In this document: in pieces, positions 8,670 through 15,821 of the stretch
Layout: each line of letters starts with the position of its first letter
Numbering within the stretch: the stretch's first letter is position 1
Origin: Novosphingobium sp.
GTDB taxonomy: Bacteria > Pseudomonadota > Alphaproteobacteria > Sphingomonadales > Sphingomonadaceae
NCBI GenBank assembly: GCA_020446505.1
Contig: JAGREN010000079.1
Span: 18,325-50,330, forward strand
Reading direction: 5' to 3'
Length of the DNA: 32,006 bases
The notes under the pieces: generated by a model
What the model was told of the DNA's origin: nothing
Database searches by the model: none
The model's input: the letters and a program-made list of their open reading frames with translations, nothing else
Made by a program: the position numbers and the translations under genes

Positions 8670-9128
8670 TCAATCGTCGCGCGAAACCTTTTCGCGGCGT
8701 TCATGCGCCGCTTGCGCTTCCACTGTCATGGTCGCAATCGGACGGGCAACGAGGCGGCCCAGCCCGATCGGCTCGCCAGTAACCTCGCAGTAGCCGTATT
8801 CCCCTTCGTCGATCCGGCGCAGGGCGGAATCGATCTTGGCGATCAGCTTGCGCTGGCGATCGCGCGTGCGCAGCTCGATACCCCAGTCCGTCTCGCTTGA
8901 GGCCCGGTCGTTAAGGTCGGGTTCGCGGATCGGACCGTCCTGCAACTGCTGCAGGGTACCGGCGGATGCGTCGAGGATCAGCCGTTTCCAGCCGTTCAGA
9001 AGCTTGCGGAAATAATCCCGCTGCGCTTCGTTCATGTAGTCCTCGTCCTCGGACGGGACGTAACTTCCGCCGATTTCTCGTCGCGCCTTTACCAGTACGT
9101 CGATTTCGTCAGCCAGCGCCGTTGCCAT
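8670..9128 (-). CDS. dksA: RNA polymerase-binding transcription factor DksA (one-cysteine form)
   Basis: This 152-residue DksA/TraR-family protein acts in the RNA polymerase secondary channel with ppGpp. The coiled-coil tip keeps D71-L-N-D74-R-A76, the same residues and numbers as in the E. coli protein. The zinc-finger region reads YGYCEVTGEPIG: of the four E. coli zinc cysteines (114, 117, 135, 138), only C114 remains, and the others are T, T and A. Low-cysteine DksA proteins are common in Alphaproteobacteria. The C terminus AHERREKVSRDD is typical. The gene stands alone with its own 5' region (see the candidate promoter at 9213-9241). Confidence 0.92.
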   Translation of the reverse strand: MATALADEIDVLVKARREIGGSYVPSEDEDYMNEAQRDYFRKLLNGWKRLILDASAGTLQQLQDGPIREPDLNDRASSETDWGIELRTRDRQRKLIAKIDSALRRIDEGEYGYCEVTGEPIGLGRLVARPIATMTVEAQAAHERREKVSRDD

Positions 9129-9212
9129 TCAGAAACTCCGATCAACAGTCCCAGCGTCGCTTTCCCTACTGCTTCGGGCATTCCCGATAACCCACGAGCC
9201 GTGTTGCCGCGC

Positions 9213-9241
9213 CTATAGTTGTGTGCCTGTGCCCGCACAAG
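9213..9241 (-). promoter_or_regulatory. Candidate sigma-70-type promoter of dksA
   Basis: Read on the minus strand, a CTTGTG -35 element (9236-9241) and a CTATAG -10 element (9213-9218) are separated by exactly 17 bases and lie about 85 bases upstream of the dksA ATG. The matches to consensus are moderate, so this is a candidate only. Confidence 0.35.
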
Positions 9242-9322
9242 CGCCGATAGGTGTTTGACACAGAAAAAGATCGAGCCGGACCGATCGCAAATCGCTCGCC
9301 GAGCGAAAAAGCGGAATCGGCG

Positions 9323-9337
9323 TTAACCATTTGTTGA
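9323..9337 (+). promoter_or_regulatory. CtrA-box-like site upstream of the Sel1-repeat gene
   Basis: The sequence TTAA-N7-TTGA (TTAACCATTTGTTGA) matches the alphaproteobacterial CtrA consensus TTAA-N7-TTAA in seven of eight fixed positions and contains the exact half-site TTAACCAT. It lies 68 bases before the Sel1-repeat ATG at 9405 and about 195 bases before dksA on the other strand. A DivK-type regulator, which acts in the CtrA pathway in Caulobacter, is encoded in the same window. Binding is inferred from the motif only. Confidence 0.5.
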
Positions 9338-9404
9338 CCATGACAAGCCAGCTTGCACCTCAAGGACGGGCAACAGGGGTTCTGTCCGACAGGGGGTTAT
9401 TGAG

Positions 9405-9746
9405 ATGATTGAGAATGGTTGGGCCGGGAAAATTTCGGCAAAGAATCTGAATTCCGCAGAACTCGATGAAGCGGGAATGTTCCTCGCAAGCTGCCTTGCT
9501 TCGGCGGCCGATGGCAATCAGGACGCCTACTATGAACTGGGCGTCGCTTTTTCGACTGGCAGCCACGGAACCTCGTGCGATCTGATCGAGGCGCACAAGT
9601 GGTTCAACCTCGCCGCCGTCGGTGGCCATGAGGAAGCGCAATTCTGCCGCGCCGAGATTTCCGATGAAATGACCGCCCGCGAAATCGCCGAGGCCCAGCG
9701 CCGCGCGCGCCAGTGGCTTTCCGAGACTGTCCGCAAGGCGGCCTGA
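9405..9746 (+). CDS. Sel1-repeat protein
   Basis: This 113-residue protein has one to two Sel1-like (TPR-type) helical repeats: AYYELGVAFSTG at about 40-51, then the diagnostic IEAHKWFNLAAVGGHEEAQ at about 60-78. The helical tail AEAQRRARQWL is also typical of the family. There is no signal peptide. Sel1 repeats mediate protein-protein contacts; the partner is unknown. The ATG at 9405 is preceded by an AGGGGG ribosome-binding site. It is monocistronic, convergent with the DUF482 gene, and sits behind a CtrA-box-like element. Confidence 0.82.
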   Translation: MIENGWAGKISAKNLNSAELDEAGMFLASCLASAADGNQDAYYELGVAFSTGSHGTSCDLIEAHKWFNLAAVGGHEEAQFCRAEISDEMTAREIAEAQRRARQWLSETVRKAA

Positions 9747-9753
9747 CGACTCG

Positions 9754-10893
9754 CTAGTCGCCCTTGCGAAAGGGCGTGCGTTCGCCAAGCCAGAACTGAT
9801 CCTGCGCAACGCCCTTGCGTTCGCGCTCCAGGAAATCGGCAATTGCTTCGCGAAAGCCCTGATGGGCGATAAAATGGGCGGAAGTCGTGCGCACCGGTTC
9901 ATAGCCGCGCGCCAGCTTGTGACCGCCCTGGGCTCCTGCCTCGACTCGGTCGAGACCCAGCGCGATGGCAAGGTCTATCGCCTGATAGTAACACAGCTCG
10001 AAATGCAGGAACGGCTTGTCGATCAGAGCGCCCCAGTACCGCCCGAACAGGCTATGCGCGCCGATGAAGTTCAGCGCCCCCGCGACGGCTTCCCCCTCCT
10101 GGAATGCCATGACGAGCGCGATCCGGTCTGCCATCCGCTCGCTCAACAAGGCAAAGGCATTGCGCGTCAGATAGGGCGTGCCCCATTTGCGCATCCCGGT
10201 GTCCTGATAGAACTGCCAGAACGCGTCCCAGTGCTCCGGCCTGATCTCGTCTCCGGTCAGGACGCGGATATCCAGCCCCTCCTGCGCACGAGCGCGCTCC
10301 TTGCGGATGTCCTTTCGCTTTCGCGATGACAGGGCGGCGAGAAAATCATCGAACGTCTCGTAACCGCGCCGCTCCCAGTGAAACTGGATGTCATGGCGGA
10401 TCAGCCAGCCGGCCCGCTCGAAAATGTCGATCTGCCCGTCTTCGATGAAGGTCGCGTGAGCTGAAGACAGCTCGTTCCCGCGGCAGACCTCCTCCACGCC
10501 CTTGAGCAGTGGCACGGCAAGACCCGGATTGCGCGTGAGCACGCGCGGCCCGGTTGCAGGCGTGAACGGCGCGGCAATCTGGATCTTGGGATAGTAATTG
10601 CCGCCAGCGCGATGAAATGCGTCCGCCCAGCTATGATCGAAAACGTATTCGCCCTGGCTGTGGTTCTTCAGATAGGCAGGCAATGCGCCCGCCAGCGAAC
10701 CATCGGCTGCCTCGGCGATGATGGGCAAAGGCCGCCAGCCGCTTCTGCCGCCGACGCTGCCGGAATCTTCCAGCGCGGACAGAAACGCATGGGAGACGAA
10801 AGGGTTGGCTCCGTCGGTCAGCGCATCCCATTCGTCAGCCGGAAACGAGGCGACAGAGTCCGCCGTGCGGATCGTGAACTCGGCATCGCTCAT
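9754..10893 (-). CDS. DUF482 / GNAT-fold family protein (FemAB-like)
   Basis: This 379-residue protein matches the DUF482 pattern. It has an N-terminal PFVSHAFLSALEDSGSVG segment, the stretch AYLKNHSQGEYVFDHSWADAFHRAGG, a central RKRKDIRKERARA basic stretch, and a C-terminal FLHFELCYYQAIDLAI and VEAGAQGGHKLARGY. The family is related to GNAT/FemAB acyl- or aminoacyl-transferases, and the substrate is not established. It is the last gene of a five-gene operon and starts by ATGA overlap with the phosphodiesterase gene. Confidence 0.85.
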   Translation of the reverse strand: MSDAEFTIRTADSVASFPADEWDALTDGANPFVSHAFLSALEDSGSVGGRSGWRPLPIIAEAADGSLAGALPAYLKNHSQGEYVFDHSWADAFHRAGGNYYPKIQIAAPFTPATGPRVLTRNPGLAVPLLKGVEEVCRGNELSSAHATFIEDGQIDIFERAGWLIRHDIQFHWERRGYETFDDFLAALSSRKRKDIRKERARAQEGLDIRVLTGDEIRPEHWDAFWQFYQDTGMRKWGTPYLTRNAFALLSERMADRIALVMAFQEGEAVAGALNFIGAHSLFGRYWGALIDKPFLHFELCYYQAIDLAIALGLDRVEAGAQGGHKLARGYEPVRTTSAHFIAHQGFREAIADFLERERKGVAQDQFWLGERTPFRKGD

Positions 10894-11672
10894 AACAGGC
10901 CCTCGATCCCTGCGCCTTCGGCAACCGGGGCGTCGGCATTTAGTCGGGCGCGCTCGAGCAGTTCGGGGGAACGCACGGTCCAGGTTGCGACAGGCAGTCC
11001 TCTTGCGCGCTGACTCGCGGCAAAGCGGCTCGGCAGGTCGCGAATGTCATAGGCGAGGAAATCGGGCCGCGCGTGCCACAGCGATGCGTGGCGGCGCAGA
11101 TTGCCGCTGAAGCCCTTTGTCCCTTCCTCGGTGACGACCAGTCCGCGCACGGTCGCCGGCGAATGTCGTGCGAACCAGTGCGAAACGCGTGGGTCGAAGC
11201 TCATGACGGCGTGCAGCCCGTGATAGGATTCAAGGCAATCGCGAACGAGCTTGCAGGTCCAATCAACGTCATAGCCACGCTTCGACTTTATCTCGATCAT
11301 CAGCGGCACCTTGCCAGCCACGAACGACAAGAGATCAGGTAACGTGGCCGGGCTTTCGTCGGTGCCGGGGTAGCGCATCGCTCGCAACTCACTGGCTGTG
11401 AACGCTTCCGTTTCGCCAACTACGCCAAGCAGCCGCTTCGTGTCCCAGTCGTGAAACACCATAGGCCAGTCATCGGCGCTGCGCTGGATGTCGCATTCGA
11501 TGCCGAAGCCGCGCTCGATCGCCCCGCGCGCTGCCGCCAGCGAATTTTCCGGCTCCCTGTCGTCATGCAAACCGCGATGGGCAAAGGTCCATTGCCCGAT
11601 CCAGTCGGCCTTGCCTGCCCTTGGCGCGGGGGACAGCCAGCTATCAATCAGGGCGAACGGCAACAATCGCAT
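10890..11672 (-). CDS. Glycerophosphodiester phosphodiesterase family protein
   Basis: This 260-residue TIM-barrel enzyme has the GDPD signature: AHRG with H32 and R33, E42-N43 in PENS, metal ligands E59 and D61 in IECDIQ, and H74 in VFHDWDT. It is expected to hydrolyse glycerophosphodiesters to glycerol 3-phosphate and an alcohol. There is no signal peptide, so it is likely cytoplasmic and could recycle phospholipid head groups. The internal ATG at 11672 (MRLLPFALID) is preferred over the frame opening at 11714, because the first 14 residues would be arginine/serine-rich read-through of ridA. It still overlaps the ridA end by 29 bases. Confidence 0.88.
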   Translation of the reverse strand: MRLLPFALIDSWLSPAPRAGKADWIGQWTFAHRGLHDDREPENSLAAARGAIERGFGIECDIQRSADDWPMVFHDWDTKRLLGVVGETEAFTASELRAMRYPGTDESPATLPDLLSFVAGKVPLMIEIKSKRGYDVDWTCKLVRDCLESYHGLHAVMSFDPRVSHWFARHSPATVRGLVVTEEGTKGFSGNLRRHASLWHARPDFLAYDIRDLPSRFAASQRARGLPVATWTVRSPELLERARLNADAPVAEGAGIEGLL

Positions 11673-12114
11673 CGATTTCGACTGCCGCGCCGAGCGGCAG
11701 GACCGGCACGCCAACGGCGCTCCTCGCGTGACGCCCTGCCTCGCCGAACAGGTCGCCCATCAGTTCGGATGCGCCATTGGCGACCTTGGGCTGATCGGTG
11801 AACTGCGCCGTCGAATTGACGAAGGCGCCGAGCTTGACGATCCGCTCGACCCGCGAGAGCGAGCCCAGGGCCGCCTTGAGTTGTGCCAGAAGCATCAGGC
11901 CGCATGCCTGTGCGGCCTCGGTTCCAGCTTCGAGCGAGACGTCCTCACCCAGCCGCCCGGTCACCAGCGCGCCGTTGACGAAGGGAAGCTGCCCCGAAAC
12001 ATGCGCCAGCCCTCCGGCAATCACCACCGGAACATAGGCAGCGACCGGCGCAGCCGCCTCTGGCAATTTCAGCCCCATATCCGACAGTTTCGCGTCGATT
12101 TCGGCATCGGTCAT
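11644..12114 (-). CDS. RidA-family (YjgF/YER057c/UK114) protein
   Basis: This 156-residue protein is of the YjgF/RidA superfamily. HVSGQLPFVNG, a central helix QACGLMLLAQLKAALGSL, and RSAVGVPVLPLGAAVEIDAIVA (containing the conserved RSAVGV and E-x-D/E-x-x-A features) all match. RidA proteins deaminate reactive enamine/imine intermediates from PLP enzymes; this longer, COG0251-type member may have another role. The ATG at 12114 fits family length, whereas the frame continuing to 12429 is an antisense shadow of the HAD gene. It lies ten bases downstream of the HAD gene. Confidence 0.87.
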   Translation of the reverse strand: MTDAEIDAKLSDMGLKLPEAAAPVAAYVPVVIAGGLAHVSGQLPFVNGALVTGRLGEDVSLEAGTEAAQACGLMLLAQLKAALGSLSRVERIVKLGAFVNSTAQFTDQPKVANGASELMGDLFGEAGRHARSAVGVPVLPLGAAVEIDAIVAVRPD

Positions 12115-12124
12115 TGGTTGGTCC

Positions 12125-12757
12125 TCAAGCGTCGTTATCGCCGTGAAGCCGCTCGAGCAGCCACGGCAGGGCGTGTTCCCAGGTATCGATCCGGGCATGA
12201 GCATGACCTGCCTCGTGTGCGCAGGCGATATGCGGCGCAATCCTCGGCTCGCCGCAAAGGTGCAGCCGGTCGACATGCGGCGCAATCTCCGCGACCGAGC
12301 CATGATGCTGGGCAAGGTCGTCGATGAATACGGCGCGGCTGGGCGCATATTCGTCAAGGATCGCCTGCAGCGCCGGTCCCTTCGGCCCCTGGTTGGTAAA
12401 GACGCGCAGGTTGATGCCGTGATCGGCAAGCTGGCGTGTGCGATTTTCCGCCCGGTGGTCCTGAAGATTGGTCAGGACGACTACATCGGCGTTCTCGGCC
12501 AGCTTCGCGATACCGGCCACCGACCCTTCGATAGGGTACTGGCGGTGCATCTCGCTGTCGAAAAATCCGTTGAGCAGCGGCCAGACTTCTTCCGGTTCGA
12601 CCTTCACGCCGCTGTCCCTGCGGGTCATGGCCTTGTGAAACTCGTTGCCGGCGAGGCTGAAGTCGATGCCGTGCTCCTCGCCCAGCCAGTCGCTGAACGG
12701 ACCGATCATGTGCAACAGCACCTCGTCGCAATCGGATATGACGAGCGGGCGTTTCAT
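12125..12757 (-). CDS. HAD-superfamily hydrolase
   Basis: This 210-residue haloacid-dehalogenase-like protein has motif I as SDCDEVL (nucleophile D9, acid D11), motif II as VVLTNLQ, and the metal-binding acidic motif as VFIDDLAQHH. A helical cap of about 70 residues sits between motifs I and II. It is probably a small-molecule phosphatase; the substrate is unknown. It overlaps the DUF3572 stop by an ATGA and is followed by ridA, so it belongs to the five-gene minus-strand operon. Confidence 0.85.
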   Translation of the reverse strand: MKRPLVISDCDEVLLHMIGPFSDWLGEEHGIDFSLAGNEFHKAMTRRDSGVKVEPEEVWPLLNGFFDSEMHRQYPIEGSVAGIAKLAENADVVVLTNLQDHRAENRTRQLADHGINLRVFTNQGPKGPALQAILDEYAPSRAVFIDDLAQHHGSVAEIAPHVDRLHLCGEPRIAPHIACAHEAGHAHARIDTWEHALPWLLERLHGDNDA

Positions 12758-13029
12758 CTATTCAGCCTTTCTTTCACAGCGGCGAGCTCTTGCGGTTCGA
12801 TCCCGAGCGCGTCGGCGGCGGCGATCAGATCGGGCTCATGCGCGCAGAGGAACTCCACTACCGCACCAAGCACGGCCGCATCGCCAAGTCCGCACCGCAA
12901 GCCGTCAGGCGTCATGCCTGTAAGCGCCAGCAGCCTTTCCGCCCGGTCCGGCTCGCCGAGTATCCAGCCGAGCGCGGCCAGCGCAAGGGCTTGCGGATCG
13001 CTGGCCGGGGATGGCGCTTGCCTGAGAAT
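12754..13029 (-). CDS. DUF3572 family protein (start uncertain, possible ATT start)
   Basis: The visible domain (from DPQALALAALGWILGEPDRA on) matches the small DUF3572 family of unknown function, including LLALTGMTPDGLR and a helical C terminus. No ATG exists in frame ahead of the domain. The only non-ATG alternatives upstream are TTG codons at 13134 and 13125, which would overlap the divergent divK gene. A strong AAAGGAAGG ribosome-binding site ends six bases before an ATT codon at 13029 and directly abuts a CTG at 13035. I therefore place the start at 13029, giving about 91 residues. It opens the DUF3572-HAD-ridA-GDPD-DUF482 operon. Confidence 0.7.
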   Translation of the reverse strand: MLRQAPSPASDPQALALAALGWILGEPDRAERLLALTGMTPDGLRCGLGDAAVLGAVVEFLCAHEPDLIAAADALGIEPQELAAVKERLNR

Positions 13030-13093
13030 TGTCAGCCTTCCTTTCAGCGCATAGAGCGGTGGATACGAGCCTAGATGGTGTGCGGGACGGCGA

Positions 13094-13456
13094 ATGGCAA
13101 AGCGAATTCTGGTTGTCGAGGACAACGATCTCAACCGGAAGCTGTTTTGCGACGTCCTGAAGAGTCAGGGCTTCGCCGTCGAGCCTGTTGCGGACGGCAA
13201 TGAAGTTATCGAAACCGCGCTGCGTTTCGTGCCGAACCTCATCATCATGGACATCCAGCTACCGACGATTTCCGGTCTCGAACTGATTGAAACGGCGAAA
13301 GCCGACAAGGTGTTGCGCTCCATCCCGATCCTCGCGGTGACGGCCTATGCCGGCAAGGGAGACGAGGAACGCATCCGCGATGCCGGTGCCGACGGCTACC
13401 TTTCCAAGCCGGTATCGATAGGCCCGTTCATGTCGGCAGTGCGCGAGCTGCTGTGA
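13094..13456 (+). CDS. divK: DivK-type single-domain response regulator
   Basis: This 120-residue stand-alone receiver domain has acidic pocket residues E9-D10, the phosphoacceptor D53 in IIMDIQLP (the same number as in Caulobacter DivK), T83 in AVTAYA and K105 in LSKPV. NDLNRKLF after the acidic pair is characteristic of DivK. In Caulobacter, DivK controls the DivJ/PleC-DivL-CckA branch that feeds CtrA and thus polarity and division. There is no output domain. It is divergent from DUF3572 with a very short shared upstream region, and it is followed 67 bases later by acp-spt. Confidence 0.88.
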   Translation: MAKRILVVEDNDLNRKLFCDVLKSQGFAVEPVADGNEVIETALRFVPNLIIMDIQLPTISGLELIETAKADKVLRSIPILAVTAYAGKGDEERIRDAGADGYLSKPVSIGPFMSAVRELL

Positions 13457-13523
13457 TGCCGGCCTTGACAACCATCCGCTCGCGCCTCTTTTGCGCCGCA
13501 TTGCATTTCTAGGAACTCGCGCC

Positions 13524-13763
13524 ATGGACCGCACAGAAGTCGACACCACTATCCGCACCTTGCTCGAACCCTTCAACAAGAAGGGCGTGGCAATCAGCGA
13601 CGGCACGAGTTTCACCGACGATCTCGAGTTCGACAGCCTCACCGTGATGGACTTCGTCGCAGCTATCGAGGACGAATTCGACATCATCATCTCGATGAAC
13701 CAGCAAGCCGAGATCGAGAACTACGGGCAGCTCGTCGACGCGGTGGTGAAGCTGCGCGGATGA
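13524..13763 (+). CDS. Acyl carrier protein dedicated to serine palmitoyltransferase
   Basis: This 79-residue acidic carrier protein carries the phosphopantetheine-attachment serine S38 in EFDSLTVMDF. It is not the housekeeping AcpP: the sequence around helix II differs and it lies directly upstream of spt with an ATGA overlap (13760-13763). In sphingolipid-making bacteria, spt is often paired with its own ACP, which delivers the acyl chain to the synthase. That partnership is inferred here from the coupling. The ATG at 13524 is preferred over a frame from 13491, which would add 11 unrelated residues. Confidence 0.88.
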   Translation: MDRTEVDTTIRTLLEPFNKKGVAISDGTSFTDDLEFDSLTVMDFVAAIEDEFDIIISMNQQAEIENYGQLVDAVVKLRG

Positions 13764-14959
13764 CCGACCTGTTTTCCAAGTTCGATGACATCATCGAGAT
13801 GCGCCGCGCGCTGCTGGCGACCGGCGTCGAGGATCCGTTCAACCTTGTGATGGAGCGGGTTCTTTCCCCTACCGTCGCCGTTTGCAACGGGCGGGAGACG
13901 ATCCTGCTCGGCACCTACAATTACATGGGCATGACCTTCGATCCCGACGTGATCGATGCAGGCAAGGAAGCGCTCGACCTGTTCGGTTCGGGTACCACCG
14001 GCAGCCGCGTGCTCAATGGCACTTACATCGGCCACCGCGAGGTCGAGGACGCGCTCAAGGAATTCTACGCCATGGAACATGCCATGGTGTTCTCGACCGG
14101 CTATCAGGCGAACCTTGGCATCATCAGCACGATTGCCGGCAAGGGCGACTACATCGTCCTCGACATCGACAGCCACGCCTCGATCTGGGACGGCTGCAAG
14201 ATGGGCGATGCCGAAGTCGTGCCCTTCCGCCACAACGACATGGAGGCAATGGAGAAGCGCCTGAAGCGCATCCCCGAAGGCGCCGGCAAGCTTGTGATCC
14301 TCGAAGGCGTCTATTCGATGCTGGGCGACATCGCCCCGCTGAAGGAAATGATCGGCATCGCCAAGGCGCACGGCGCCATGGTGCTGGTCGACGAAGCGCA
14401 TTCGATGGGATTCATCGGCCCGAACGGTCGCGGGGTCGCCGAGGACCAGGGCGTGCTCGATCAGGTCGATTTCGTGATCGGCACTTTTTCCAAGAGTGTC
14501 GGCACCGTTGGCGGCTTCTGCGTTTCGAACCATCCCAAGTTCGAGGTCATGCGGCTGGTCTGTCGCCCCTACGTCTTCACCGCCAGCCTGCCGCCAAGCG
14601 TCGTGGCGACTGCGGCTACCTCGATCCGCAAGCTGATGCATGCCGGGAACAAGCGCGCGCACCTGTGGGAAAACTCGCGCACCCTTCACGCCGGGGTAAA
14701 GGCTCTGGGTTTCACACTCGGCACCGATGAACCGCAAAGCGCGATCATTTCGGTCATCATGCCCGATCTGGAACGCGGCGCGGCGATGTGGGAAGCCTTG
14801 CTGCACGAAGGGCTTTACGTGAACCTTGCGCGCCCGCCGGCAACGCCTGCCAACATGACCTTGCTGCGCTGCTCGCTGTGTGCGGAGCATACCGAAGAGC
14901 AGGTCGAACGGATCATCGGTATGTTCGAACGCGCCGGTAAGGCCGCGGGGATCATCTAG
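13760..14959 (+). CDS. spt: Serine palmitoyltransferase
   Basis: This 399-residue alpha-oxoamine synthase condenses L-serine with a palmitoyl thioester to 3-ketodihydrosphingosine, the first step of sphingolipid synthesis. Catalytic residues are H139 (DSHAS), D211 and H214 (DEAHSMG) and the PLP lysine K245 (GTFSKSVG). Each sits exactly 20 positions before the H159, D231, H234 and K265 described for the soluble Sphingomonas paucimobilis enzyme, so the fold is fully conserved with a shorter N terminus. No transmembrane segment is present. It is coupled to acp. The stop shares CTAG (14956-14959) with the convergent gene. Confidence 0.95.
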   Translation: MTDLFSKFDDIIEMRRALLATGVEDPFNLVMERVLSPTVAVCNGRETILLGTYNYMGMTFDPDVIDAGKEALDLFGSGTTGSRVLNGTYIGHREVEDALKEFYAMEHAMVFSTGYQANLGIISTIAGKGDYIVLDIDSHASIWDGCKMGDAEVVPFRHNDMEAMEKRLKRIPEGAGKLVILEGVYSMLGDIAPLKEMIGIAKAHGAMVLVDEAHSMGFIGPNGRGVAEDQGVLDQVDFVIGTFSKSVGTVGGFCVSNHPKFEVMRLVCRPYVFTASLPPSVVATAATSIRKLMHAGNKRAHLWENSRTLHAGVKALGFTLGTDEPQSAIISVIMPDLERGAAMWEALLHEGLYVNLARPPATPANMTLLRCSLCAEHTEEQVERIIGMFERAGKAAGII

Positions 14960-15591
14960 GCGGGCATTTCGGTCGCCGAGGCGCACTTCTCGTTGGTCTT
15001 GTCGCCCTCTCCGCCGAGCAGGGTGACTGCTGCGAAACCGCCGATCACGAGGGCGATGAACAGCACCGTCACCTTGCCGAGGTGCTTGTCGATCACCGCC
15101 TTGATCGGCGCGCCGAACAGGCGGAACAGCACGCCTACGATCATGAAGCTGATCGAGCGCGATACCACGCTACCCAGCAGGAAGGTGCCGAGCGGCATCG
15201 CCATGAACCCGGCGGTGATGGTCAGCAATTTGAACGGTATCGGCGTGGCGCCCTTGGCGACGAACAACCAGAATCCGTATTCGCGCAGGTAACACACGGC
15301 TGCCGGGAAGCTTTCCGCCAGCCCCAGCGCCTTGAGCAGAGCGGTGCCGAATGCCTCGTAGGCGAAATGGCCGATCGCATAGCCGAGCAGTCCGCCAACG
15401 ACCGATGCCAAAGTGGCGATAATCGCAAAGCGCACCGCTTTCTTCGGCTCGGCAAGGCACATGAGCCCCAGCAAGGGATGCGGCGGAACGGGAAAGAAGC
15501 TCGCTTCCATGAAACAGAACGCGGCGAGCCACCATTGCGCGTGCGGGTGAGCCGCCTTTTCCATGGTCCAGTCATAGAGGCGGCGAAGCAT
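14956..15591 (-). CDS. YqaA/DedA-like (SNARE-associated, VTT domain) inner-membrane protein
   Basis: This 211-residue polytopic membrane protein has about four to five hydrophobic segments. It shows the family traits FFPVPPHPLLGLMCL near the N terminus, a glycine-rich helix GGLLGYAIGHFAYEAFG, and KGATPIPFKLLTITAGF in the centre. VTT/DedA-like proteins are implicated in lipid flipping or membrane homeostasis. The ATG at 15591 is chosen because homology begins there; the upstream 30 residues are cysteine- and proline-rich. It is convergent with spt, and co-function in membrane-lipid biology is only a positional suggestion. Confidence 0.83.
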   Translation of the reverse strand: MLRRLYDWTMEKAAHPHAQWWLAAFCFMEASFFPVPPHPLLGLMCLAEPKKAVRFAIIATLASVVGGLLGYAIGHFAYEAFGTALLKALGLAESFPAAVCYLREYGFWLFVAKGATPIPFKLLTITAGFMAMPLGTFLLGSVVSRSISFMIVGVLFRLFGAPIKAVIDKHLGKVTVLFIALVIGGFAAVTLLGGEGDKTNEKCASATEMPA

Positions 15592-15691
15592 AAAGCGGTT
15601 CTCTCTGCGCAGGTCGGGCGCTCTTAGGGGGACTACGGCATGTCGACAAGGCTGTTGGGCAGGCTGCCCACAAGGCCGCAAAGCGACAATT

Positions 15692-15706
15692 TAACCTATA
15701 TGGTTA
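15692..15706. promoter_or_regulatory. Palindromic operator-like site TAACC-TATAT-GGTTA
   Basis: A perfect 5-base inverted repeat with a 5-base centre lies in the 230-base region between the divergent YqaA-like gene and the GTA cluster. It ends seven bases before a perfect TTGACA box. Each arm also resembles a CtrA half-site (TTAACC on plus, ATAACCAT on minus). This placement suits an activator or repressor of the GTA promoter. Confidence 0.4.
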
Positions 15707-15713
15707 TTCATGA

Positions 15714-15742
15714 TTGACATCGTCACGCTCTTTAGGTACATA
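15714..15742 (+). promoter_or_regulatory. Candidate promoter of the GTA relic cluster
   Basis: A perfect -35 box TTGACA (15714-15719) is followed after 17 bases by a weak -10 candidate TACATA (15737-15742). The first GTA gene starts about 80 bases downstream at 15822. The weak -10 makes dependence on an activator plausible. Confidence 0.4.
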
Positions 15743-15821
15743 ACAGGAACATCGCGATATACCGATTCGCAGCGGACCGGCCCTCGCTTCCCGATTTCCC
15801 GAAATACGGACCTGGTAATTC

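Noticed and set aside
9255-9260. TTGACA box as a promoter of the Sel1-repeat gene
   Set aside because: No acceptable -10 element occurs 16-18 bases downstream.
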